DNA from: Onchidella celtica
Taxonomy: Eukaryota > Mollusca > Gastropoda > Systellommatophora > Onchidiidae
Reading direction: 5' to 3'
NCBI GenBank assembly: GCA_963931925.1
Contig: OZ007571.1
Location: 56,423,311-56,487,310 of the forward strand
Length of the DNA stretch: 64,000 nucleotides
The notes beneath the pieces were generated by a model, which was given only the letters and a program-made list of their open reading frames with translations, was not told the DNA's origin and ran no database searches. Within the stretch, counting starts at the first letter, position 1; the number at the start of each line of letters is the position of its first letter. Shown here one piece after another: positions 1 to 12,500 of the stretch. The position numbers and the translations under genes are program-made.

Positions 1-2788
1 ACAAGTTCACAACAACATTGTAAAATTATAAAGCATTATAAATCAAAGACAAGGAGTCAGTTCAAAGCAAATCAATCATAAAACTGGGCGAGAAAAAATG
101 AAAAACAGACAAGAAATTGAAAAAAGCTGTAAATAATGCATGGGGGAAAACAACTGTGAAACACAGATAGAAAAACAATAAACATTAAGTTCTTTCAGGA
201 AACATTAAAGAATCTCAACCTTCATGCTTCATTCTAAGTGAAAAGAGTGTATTTCTATGGATCCTACATTTGAAGTTCCCAAAATGTAGTGGCAGGATTT
301 ATTCATCAGTTTTTCATCAGGTTGTCTTTATTTTTTTCTTAAATAAAACAAGACACTCTTTGTCAGAAAATACATTTTCAAATTGAAAAAAGTAGGCTTA
401 ATTAAGGACTGCATAAAAAGTTGGAGCATGCCCGCCTGTCTTCGGTCACGATGGAATTACCTATTCATCTTTCAAGATAAATATATTGCCAGATTCTAAG
501 TCCACTGTCCAATTATTAACAACAAGCAAGAACGGTTAATTTCAAGATGTAAAAATTCAACAAAAGTAACTATTCAATTTCTATCATTTAGCTAACATAT
601 GTTTTCCATATTGAGGGTTGGCAAACAGAATGTTATATGCCCAAAATAATCAAATTGAGACAGACAAGTTTGAAATTTGTAATTTTAATGAAAACTAAAA
701 TAACTGCAACAACTTCAACACGGTCACATGAATAGTTTTATTGAGTTAGGAAATAAAGTCGCACTCTTGTTTTGGATATCTATGGGTATTTAAGAGCCAT
801 GAATGAAATTCATCATAGCACATTCTGGTTGCTAACCCTTGATATTTGTCCGTTTCCTAAAATTGTCAGCATTCCGGTTTCTCTACTGTATTCAAAAATC
901 AGCACTGTGTAACTTGGATTTCTCATTAAAGAAAAGGAAGACAAAAAAATTGTGCAGTAAAAAAAAAAAGCATACCTAAACTTAGACAACAGCAGCATAA
1001 AGTTAACAAACATAAAAGATAAACTTTTCAATTTTACGAGTAACATGAACAAAAACTTCATCACAGGATGCACTTACATAAAAAAATATGTTTCAAACAT
1101 TGTCAAGTACATTCACAAAACCAAAACAAAAAATAATACAAAATTACCACAGTCCCCAAGAATGGCTTTTGCAGCTTGTGACAAGCTTTTGCTTTTATGT
1201 ACACAACACCAACAAGACTGTTCTAATTCCGCTTCCCCTCCCTCATTCACAAATGATGAGCAAAGAGAGAAAAAGCACAAACATTGATTGTCTACACTGT
1301 CTAGTGCAGAATAAAGAGAAAACTGACCAATGACGAAGCCTAACAAACAATTTTTTTGCATAACTTGATACACGCAGGTTGGCTGGTCAGTTGGATAACA
1401 ATAACTGATGCCGTGGTGGTCAAGAATTCTATAGTTCTGTAATAACTGATGTGATTTGACTGAACATTTACTTAATTCAAATCCGCCTACTCTCTGTTTC
1501 AAATACAACATGCAAGACTAAGAAATTTTTTGCCTACCCAGACAGGAATAAAATGGTGAGGAGTCTGGTAATATTTCAGGCAACAAATCTGAAGAGGCAA
1601 TATAGCCATGGCTATCTCAGTCTCATTATAACATTACTTTTTCCAATCTCATAAACCACCCCAACATGCCACTCAAGAATTACAGAATGAACAAACTATA
1701 TTTGATAGGATGGTTCATCTTAGATAGGAGAAAAATTGTTGTTCTTTTTTAATGTTTCCTTTCCAATTTTCTTTGGGGGTGAACAATGTAGAGAAAATCC
1801 GTCAAAAATGTATGGACTAACAAAAGAGTATCAACAAATTGTATTTTTGCAGTTTTAATGAAGTTGTTTCTAGCCACTAACAAGAACTTTCCATGCTTTC
1901 TTTTAACAATGGACACCTCATTCAAAGCAAGTAGTTACCATTTCAATTGGGCTCTTAATTTTTTCGGCAAGCACAGCTGGGACAAAGAAGTTTTACAAAA
2001 CATGACAGGTTACAAATAATTTTGTTAAATAATTGGTGTAGTATTACAGGAATTGTGAATGCAATCGTATGAAGCAGGCTCTATAAAGAAATTTTCATAC
2101 ATAAGTTACAAAATAATAACAGCTATCAGAATGTAAACCTGTACTAAATTCGTGCTTACTAATATTGTCTTATTGACCAAAAAAAAACGTATCAAAACTT
2201 GCGCAAATTAAACTTAGCTCTCAGAAGTAAAATTTGAACAATTCAAGATTTGAACCAAGGGAGGAAAGTATAATGGTATTACTTTCTGTACAATACTAAT
2301 GATGTTTCTGATTTCAACCGGGTACCCTTTGTTAGCAAAAAAAAAAAAAAAACAAAGAAAGAAAGAAACAAAATCGAATACATGCGTGATTCTTGCGAGT
2401 CAAACAAAGCAGGCTCTCTCTCCTACTCAACTAATTTCTTAACCCAATATTGCCTAATGCTGTGCTCCTTCGTTACGAAGCGCTGTGGACAGCTTAGTGT
2501 TTTCATGCTTTCCCAGCAGCTAGGCATCTCAATGCCGGAAATTACGCGCTGCACTTGACAAATATACAATACTTTCATCTTCTTCCTTGTGAAAACAGAT
2601 AAATCTATCGTCTCTGCTTCATGCAACAATTTTTCAAAGTTTTAAGCACTTTTTGCAATTGATCTGGGGGATGAGGGATGCAGCATGGACCAAATGATAA
2701 AGATAATTTACAGATCATAGACTGAAAGTAATGACAGTGATGCAGAAACAAGAAACAGAGCTCAAAAATCCATGTTTTGAATATTTAC
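1..2788. other. No gene recognised; distal LAPTM4 3' UTR or intergenic
   Basis: AT-rich sequence with short homopolymer tracts (for example A-rich at 960-970 and 2336-2352). The open frames are short and have no recognisable domain, splice context or codon bias. I see no tRNA, repeat ends or conserved motif. Confidence 0.5.
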
Positions 2789-3529
2789 TTTATTTTTTAG
2801 AAAGTTAAAGTGTTTTCAAGATTACATTAGTGCCCCTTTGCTTTGGCAGATAAGGAGCCCGCTTATGACGGTTGGTTAGGCAGTATTTGGGATAAGTAAT
2901 TTAGTAGAATCTGACGATTACACAATTCACCACAGCAATCTAGCTATCAGAGGTCAAAAACCTTTGTCTGGGGTAGCTGCAGGCAAAAACAAATTGTCAG
3001 TGGAGCTCAAAAAATTATCCACATTGGAAATAATGAAAGCTGTGACTGCACATTGCAACAAATGTACCAGTTCCAACAATGGAAACTGAATGCTATTACA
3101 AGGATTTAAATCCTGCTAAGAAATAGTTAAGTATAAATTACAAAACAATCATAACAATTAGAATGTAAATGTATGAACTTCTTTTCACTTGTATATATAG
3201 ATATAATATATAATTTTAGACAAGGAGGATCACTTAAAGGTCATCGGATATTCACCAATATTCCGTAGGAATTAGCATCTAGTACTCATTCGTAGGAATA
3301 CCGAATTCAAAGCTATTTCTTGTTTCATTTAAAGAATAAAATAGTTTGTAATTTCCATGTTGACACTCCTTTTCATGATCAAAGAAAAAAAAAACATCTT
3401 CATACACCATGAAGTCAGTATCTGATGATGAGAATGGACACTGAATGAAAGTCAATAGATCTGACAAATTTTTTTCTTCCTCTTTACATAACACTTCCTG
3501 AAACTGATGTAGTTAAAATTTGAAGCTCC
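2789..3529 (-). other. Probable LAPTM4 3' UTR with candidate poly(A) signal
   Basis: Downstream of the TAG stop at 3530-3532, the first AATAAA on the minus strand is at 2794-2789, giving a UTR of about 750 bases. No coding-like sequence occurs here. Further AATAAA motifs lie nearer the left edge, for example at 742-737, so a longer UTR is possible. Confidence 0.45.
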
Positions 3530-6500
3530 CTATTCTCTGGTATAGGCTGGTGGCTGCCCAAAGTTGCTGGGAGTCTTGATAGCGTCCTCATACCGTGGGG
3601 GCAGCAACATCTGGAATAAATGAGAACAATGTTTGCCACATTACAGTACTGTATATTTTCAAATGATCTTATAGCAACTGATTTAATTATGTGAATTTTC
3701 ATGCAACGGACTGTTTGTTTGACAATGGACTCTTTAGAAATGGAGGCACCAACATCTGGAATAAATGAGGACAATGTTTGCCACATTACAATACTGTACA
3801 TTTTCAAAGGATCTTATGGCAACTGATTTGATTATGTGAATTCTTGTGTGACGGACTTTTTTTTTTTTTTTGACAATGGGCCCTTTAGAAATCAGATTCT
3901 CAATTAAATATATCTTTTCTATGATGTAATAGTCCCAATTTTCATAGGACACTTTTATGTCCCCAGTATTTGATTAAAATAAGATATCAGATCCAGCACT
4001 CATGATGATAGTAAACTCTCAAGAGTTTACTATCATCCCCTTAGAATGACAATGTTCTGTCTCCACTTTTTGGCTGAACTGGGTTACATGCTACACACTA
4101 CTCTTACAGGCCTTTTTCCATAATTTGTACGTATTACTGAAAACAAAACAAAAATCGTACCTCTAAAAGCTATGAGTACATAAAACTTTAATCATCAATT
4201 TCTCAAAAGTTGATGGAAGGGAATTAGAACGTTGTCAGTTTAAAGGGACAAAGTGGAGACACAGAATGCTAAATCTGAACATCTTCATTTGCAAATGTAA
4301 TTAATCAAAGAATGAAGTCTGTAAATGTGATAAAATTCGATCTTTATTGAATATACCTCAGTGTCAGGGTCCACAGAGTATTCCCGGACCACACTTCTGC
4401 TGGCCACGTGCATCTGGATGTACTTGTAACAGGACCACACCATTCCAATCAGGTATGCCTGAGATAACGGATACAACACATTATTTGCCAAATCCAAGGG
4501 CTACACTAAAATCTAAATACAGTCAAACACTGATAACTTGATGTGATGCACTACTGTTCTATCATAGGTAACATATAACCAACGTTTAAAAAAATTTTTT
4601 ACTTCTAGGCTACTTGAATCACCCTTGCAGCAGGAAAACTGGTTCGACTAATCCATGTCATAGTTTGAATTTTACCTGCAACAACTGAGAATACATTCAG
4701 GGCTGAAGTCTTTGTTTGAGGGATCTGTGACTTCGTCTTATGCTTGTCCAAGGTTTGCCTGCTCGACTATAGTGATGAATACTATTATAAATCTTTCGTT
4801 CCATAAGAAAAATTGATAAAAATTACGAGTAACAATTCCCTTTCTCTCCAAACTTCACATCTGATGTGAAGTCAAAAACAACTGCCTACCTTCACAGACA
4901 AAACAAGGATCAGTAGGGTGACAAAGAGGAGCATCAGATAGTCAGCATCCAAGCACATGAGACGGTCCATGCCTGGGTAGTTCTCCTGCAAAGAATATTG
5001 GATTGTCGTCCTTGATTAGGTTCTGTTTCCATGAAATCAATATCTGATGACCATGTCATGATATCGATGAGCATAACCTTTCAAGAACTGATATCAGTAT
5101 TTGCTGTATGACAAAATCTTAAGCACAATACTGTTGTCATAAAAGATAGCGCTCCCTTGATGTTTATGGGTGCAGGTTACATGATTTCCGTATATAATGA
5201 TCAAATTCTACCATCTTCTTGTTTTATGCATGAAAATTTCACTCAAGTCATTGTGACTGGAAGTCCCACTTGCCGGTGTCTTCTTTCCACAGATGTGCAA
5301 GTGCGATACTTTTGTTTGCTGTGCTCCACCATCCTCCAGAATCAAAGTAAGGTAAAATGCCCAAAAATTATGGGTAGGCTCTAAGGGGCTGCTTTCGGGC
5401 CACCACTTCGTTAAACCCAAAGTCAAACACTCTGAGTGGCATGGTAAGCAGGGGAACAGCTACATAACACAATTGCTGATTTGTATTCCACCAATTCTCT
5501 TCATTAGTTACATTCAAGGACAAACTTTTTCAGCAAGAGGAAAGTGTTACTAAATCATGAGCGATTTTTAGCAAGTAAAAATACAATTTGGCTGGATAAG
5601 TTTATTAGGTAGACTAAAATCCATCTGTGATGTTACATTAATGTTAACATGTTGCTGCATAAACCCCCCCCCCCCCCCCACCACTTTTTATATGTATTGA
5701 ATAATTTTGATATCATATGACTATGTAGACGGTGTTATTCAAAATGTACCACATGGCAAGATTGTTACAAAATGAGAATTGGTATACTTAAGAAACACCT
5801 TCGATACTCGTCAGTTTAATACAAAAATCATAGGTTCTATAAAAACGTAGCTTTGAAAACATAAAAAACACAGTTAGAAGTCCACAATATGTACAAAGAT
5901 AAATGCATTCAAAGTTTTTCAATACCTTTTTCGTAAGTCCAACGTCACTATTCACTACTCTGGAACATGTGATAGTGGGCATATATTCAACACACAAGCT
6001 TCAGATGATATTTCAGTCATATTTAATGTTTCATTTTTTCAAAGTATAGTGATGCTTGACAATCAGAAGAGTTTGCTTCTTTCACTGTCAAAGACGTTTG
6101 TTTCTACTAAGGGGCTCCCGTTTCAAAAATTTCTGTCCAATACCAATGTATGCGCCCATTTCCATCATTAACAAATGAAATGTAAGTCAAATATTAAAAC
6201 TAACTGCTCACCAGTCCCTGATCATGAATCCATTGTCTGATGTTGGGAGAATATGTGAAACAGCCAACCACAGTCAGACAGCTCAGGCAAAAGTCAAAAA
6301 CTTGCAAGCCGAAAAAGGGCATCAGGTAGCTTGCTTGATTCTGAAATGAAACAGAATGCCTGCATGATTTAGTATACTGCTGCACAAATCATATTCACCT
6401 GGCAAATATTTATGCCCTCTCAAATAATAAACAGCTCACTTTCCTGGCTAAATATATGATATGTCATAACAAAACACATGGAATTAGACATTTCATGTGT

Positions 6501-9500
6501 CTATGGAAATGCAACATGCCGATTTATTACCCGTTTTTATTTGTATTTTTAATACTGAATCTCCACTTCCAGCATTGTTTTATTTCAGAAATAGCAAATG
6601 GGAATTTATACTTTTGTTTCTTCTATTTCCCTTCCAGTATGAGCTTAGAATAGATCTTTATGACCTCCAGACTGGACCCAAACATTTGAATCTCAACAGT
6701 CAATAATCCTACAATTTCCAGTACAAAAATGAGAGTCTCCTGCTGCATAATATTCTGAAGTTTTAGCTCGACAGTCTTCAAGTTCACATTAAACAAAATT
6801 GCCTGTGTTTAACTTGCGTTTAGATTTTTCTATACTGCATCTAAGAAGTGTTCACTGACAAAAGTTTAGCTGCTAAGTAGGCACGAGTGAGTAGTTTATA
6901 GGGAGGGTGTAATTATTAACTTATGAGGTCTTTAATATTTGTTCAAAATAGGCACAAAAAAAAAATTAAAAAAATTATATATGGGGTATATATACACAGT
7001 TTTGATAATGCCTCAAAAACAGTAAAGCTGTCATTTACTTCAGTTTTTTCAACAAAAGCTTTATCAGATCTACAAATAACAAAGTATTTTTGCATTAGCG
7101 TCCCAAATTTAAAAATTGCATAATATTTAACACGCTAAATTTGTAAACTGTTAATGAAGCTAGCAGCTCTGATAATTGTATTTAGTTAGGGAAATCTTTG
7201 CCTCTCCTCTAAAAAAAAAGAATGGGTAAGATAAAAAAAGTATCCCTGACATTAGTGACAATGGCAATTGTGGACACCCTTAATCTGACTACCTGATCTT
7301 TACCATAACTTAAAATCACGAATATTGCCAACTTTACAATGAAATTAAAAGAACAAGCACTTACCCTTGCTACCCCATATATGAGAGCTATGGTGGAAAT
7401 GAGGCAGACTAAGGCAATTCCAAACATCACGCAAAGATTATCTGATGTGAAAAAAAATACAAAGGAGAAAAACATATTAGTAGCCTGCAATTACAACATC
7501 GCCCGTGCAGATGCGGGGCTCTCTTGTAGAAGAGGGACAGCAGAGAATACATCTGACGTGATACTGCGTGTCGTAAGAGGCGACTAAAGGTGCAAAGGTC
7601 CTGGTCTCCCGAGAAGAGCCAGTTGGCGGTGGGCCAACTACCCACCCTGTAAAAATAAACCAGTTACAGAAACACAAGCAAATACTTCAAATCAGTCTTT
7701 TATCTTGGGAGAAGGGGGAGCATCTGCACCTGTAGATTCAATGAAGGACAATGGACAAAGCCGAAAGGACGCCACTGGCCCGACTGCTCCTTCATCAAGC
7801 AAGTCACTCCGGATTGCGTCGTGGAATGTCCGCTCCATGTATGAAGCAGGAAAGAGTGCCCAGGTTACAATGGAGATGAGGCGATACAGACTGCACATAC
7901 TTGGAGTTAGCGAGACCCGCTGGATACAGTCCGGACTGAAACAACTTAATACTGGGGAAAAGATTTTGTATTCTGGAAGGGAGGACAAAAAGCATACAGA
8001 AGGAGTAGCGATCATCTTGAGCAAGCACGCCCAGAGGTCACTGAGGGGATGGGAACCCTATGGAAGGAGAATTATATTGGCATCATTTACTACTAAGAAC
8101 AAGAACATCAACATGAACATTGTGCAGATATACGCCCCAACAAATGAAGCAACCGATGAGGACAAGGACGACTTCTACAACCAGCTTCAGGAAATAGTTG
8201 ACACATTGCCAAGAAAAGATGTGAACATTATAATGGGAGACGCCAATGCCAAGATAGGACAGGACAATACAGGGTATGAGGACATTATGGGGTGCAATGG
8301 TTTAGGACAAATGAATGAGAATGGAGAGCGGTTTGCAAGTTTCTGCGCATTTAACAGCTATGTGATTGGAGGTTCAGTATTCCCACACAAGAGGATCCAT
8401 AAGGCCACTTGGATTTCACCGGATGGAGTAACTGAAAATCAGATTGACCACTTTTGCATCACCCGACGATTCAGACGCTCACTAGAGGATGTCATAGTAC
8501 AGAGAGGAGCTGATGTTGGATCTGACCATCACATGCTGCTGGCAAGACTCAAACTCCGCCTCAAGAAACAAGGTACCAGAGCAGGAACAAAGAGGAGAAA
8601 GTTTCAAGTGAGCCTTCTGGATGGAGACAAGAAGGAAGAGTTCCAGCTGACACTGAGGAATAGATTCAAACCCCTTGTTGACCTCGAAGAGACAGTAGAT
8701 TTGGAGACTCACTGGGCTAAGGTAAAAGGAGTATTTACATCGACATGTCAGGATGTTATTGGGGAAAAGAAAGTGGAACACAAGGAATGGATCAGTCAAA
8801 AATCACTGGACTTGATAAGGATAAGAAGAGACCTAAAAGAACGGGTAAATGCAAGTCGTACAAGAAGCTCAAGAGTTGGTAACCAGGAAGAGTACCGAGC
8901 ATCAGCTAAAGAGGTCAAAAAATCAATTAAAAAAGACAAAGAGGAGTTCATAGGAATGTTAGCAGAGAAAGCAGAGAAGGCAGCAACAGGAGGACACATG
9001 AGGATCCTCTACCAGACTACAAAGACTCTTGCTGGAAAATATGGAAAACCTGAAGTTCCTGTCAAGGATTACAACAGGAAGGCTATTTTTGGAAAGGAAG
9101 CTCAGGCAAAAAGATGGATAGAACATTTTAACAGCCTCTTGAACAGACCTCCACCAAGCAACCCACCCGACATTCTACCCGCAAGAAATGATTTACCGAT
9201 CAGTTGCGACCCTCCGACTAAAGCAGAGATTAATGATGCCATAAAGCAGTTAAATCGAGGCAAGGCAGCTGGACCAGACCAGATCCCACCAGAGGCGCTG
9301 AAGGCAGATGCTGCTGGGGCTGCAGAGGGTCTGCACTCACTATTCTCGAGGATTTGGATCGGAGGCAAGTTTCCAAAGGACTGGAAGGAAGGACACCTCG
9401 TGAAGCTCCCAAAAAAAGGGGACCTCAGCAATTGTAGTAACTACAGAGGAATCACACTTCTCTCCATCCCAGGAAAGGTTTTCAATCGGATTATTCTCAA

Positions 9501-12500
9501 GCGAATACAGAATGCAACAGACCAAAAACTTCGCGAGGAGCAAGCTGGTTTCAGGAGTAATCGATCAACCACCGACCAGATCGCCACGCTGAGAATCATA
9601 GTAGAGCAGTCGCTAGAGTGGAACTCCCAACTGATAGTGAACTTCCTTGACTACGAGAAGGCCTTTGATAGCATCGATAGAGAAACACTGTGGAGAATAT
9701 TGAGACATTATGGAATCCCAGAGAAGATGGTGAATCTTATCAAGAGCATGTACGAGGGGACAAGTTGCAGAGTCGTACATGATGGTGAGCTTACTGACAG
9801 CTTTGATATCAAGACTGGTGTTAGGCAGGGTTGTTTGCTGTCCCCATTTCTGTTTATCCTGGTGATTGATTGGCTTATGAAAGAAACCACCAGTGGAGGA
9901 AGAAATGGCATACAATGGACCCCATGGACACAGCTGGACGATCTAGATTTTGCAGATGACTTGGCACTATTGTCGCACACACACGACCAGATGCAAGCAA
10001 AGACTACAGCTCTAAACAAAATTTCAGAATCTATTGGATTGAGGATACATCCCGCGAAGTCGAAGGTCCTAAAAATTGTTGCACCCCTAAGCGAACAAGT
10101 CACAGTAGGAGATCAACCACTGGAAGATGTAGAGTCCTTCTGCTATCTTGGTAGTATCATTGACAATAAGGGAGGAACAGAGGCAGAAGTCAAAGCACGA
10201 ATTGGAAAGGCACAGGCAGCTTTCACATCCTTAAGCAAGATTTGGAGAACCAAGGATATATCTCTAAAAACAAAGCTGAGGATATTCAACTCGAACGTGA
10301 AGTCAGTCCTGTTGTATGGATGTGAGACTTGGAATGCGTCCCAGGCCTGCATAAAGAGAATCCAAGTTTTCATCAACAGATGTTTGAGGAAGCTACTTAA
10401 GATCAGATGGACAGACAAGGTCAGCAATGAAATTGTATGGAAAAGAACAAGACAGAACCCAGTCAGAGAGGAAATTGGTAGGAGGCGATGGAGATGGATC
10501 GGCCACACTCTCAGGAGGCCAGGAAACAGCATCACGAAGAAGGTATTGGACTGGAATCCCCAGGGCAAGAGATCAAGAGGAAGGCCGCGCGGAACGTGGA
10601 GAAGAGCCAGAGAAAATGATGTGCAACGAAGCGGAAAGACTTGGAATAATGTAAAGAGGCTGGCCCATGATAGAGAGGGATGGAAGGTGTTTGTTGGTGG
10701 CCTATACCCTGATCCAGGGTGAGAAAGGCAATGATGATGATGATGATGAATTACAACATGCTCTACAGGGGCCAGCATCATCTACATGAATTCTAGAAAT
10801 TCTACAGAATTTTTTAGTAACATACCATGTCAATCCACAACACATTCCAGTTCCACCTTCACAAACCATGGAACCAACCAACTGATCCATTCCACTGGGA
10901 TGCAAGCATCAGTCATCAAATGAGAAATGTTTGAATTCCACTGTAAGCCCCTAAAGCATAACTTCAGGTGTACGCTTAATGCACAAGTTAGTCAGCACAA
11001 TACATACTATGCTCATTCATAAACCACACAGAACCAGCGAGATTCATCTTGACACACTGCAGCATTGCATGACCCAATGATCCTTCACTCACTTTCTAGT
11101 TTTTATAATTATATGTTATTCTGTTGGCATGGCCAACATAATGAAAATAGAGTACTACTAGATCTAAAACTGCAGATCAACCAGAACACAACAATATGGT
11201 AAACCATAGTAACTTTATTGTACACACTATCAGTGCCAAAGGGAGACAACAATACAGTTCATCTCCCATGCTCTCATGATTGTGTTTCGTTTCTTTTGAA
11301 ATAACTGGGTTGTTTTTTTTAAAACAACAATTTTCTGGCATCCTTCCTGACACCCAAATATAAATATGGGATTGGGATAGTCCCATAAAATATTGGATGG
11401 TTGGCAGATCTGTATGTAAGTGTCGCAGTATCATTTCTACAGAGTGTATCAATCATAAAAGGTTCACTACTGTTTACGGTTACCTTTGGTGATTTGCTGC
11501 CTGGCACGGCGGTGACCAAATGACTCAAAAATACCCCCAGAGGAATCTGTTTGGACCACGTAGATACCATCATATGCCTGTTGATTCTGTGGCTCCAAGA
11601 CATCCGGATGCACAGCAGCCAAAATAAGTATTCCAAGAAAAAGAATGTGCAGGAGCTATAGGACAAAGGAAAAGAGTAAAAAACAAACTATGGAATTAAG
11701 TTCTTTCAGTCACATTTCATATAATTTATGCATAATATGAGGAAATCTTTGAAATGATAAAAGCTAAGAACTATAGAGTCACAGTTATTAGAGCTACTAC
11801 AACAGCATTAAAATGAGGTTTACCCTTCCACATAATAATAGTCAGTTTTGTCTTGTTGTATAAACATTGGAAGAATCCAGCTGCAATGAAATTTCCCCCA
11901 ACATGAATAACTTAAACCTCTCAGACTACTGATGTCATGCGCAAAAATGTTGAAAAAATGCTTTCTGTTTTAAGAATTTAAGATTATAAGAATTTAATTT
12001 AAGAATTACAATTTCCATCTGTGTGACTAGGGTCTAGATCAATGTTCAGCATGAATTTTCATGAAAACAAATCTTTAAATTAATCCTTCCAGTATTTGGG
12101 CCATTACATAGGCCTATCGTGGGTTTTTCCACTGCTAAGACCACAGTATCATAGTTCTCTCTTCCCGGACCCCAGCTGCTAAACCCATGACATCATGATT
12201 GCCCCTCCCTTGTCCACCAATGATATTACTTATTAGGCCACAAATTCATGTTATCACCTCAGGGCTTTGTTGATTTGATTGATGTGTCCACGATATCATA
12301 TAAATTTGTACATCGGGAGGTCTTCCGCCCGTCCGCGCCATAATTTTTACCGCTATTATTAATAAGTAAAGCTCACGGTTACACACTGTTCCAGACCTTA
12401 TGACCAATTATCATTTCATATTCACAATAACATTTGTAACACAGTACACACTGGCCAAGAAAGACAGTACAATCCCAGAAGAGTCTGAAGTGAGACAAAA

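Noticed and set aside
1113-1511. 132-codon open frame on the minus strand
   Set aside because: No recognisable family, no start context or splice link; lies where LAPTM4 3' UTR or spacer is expected.
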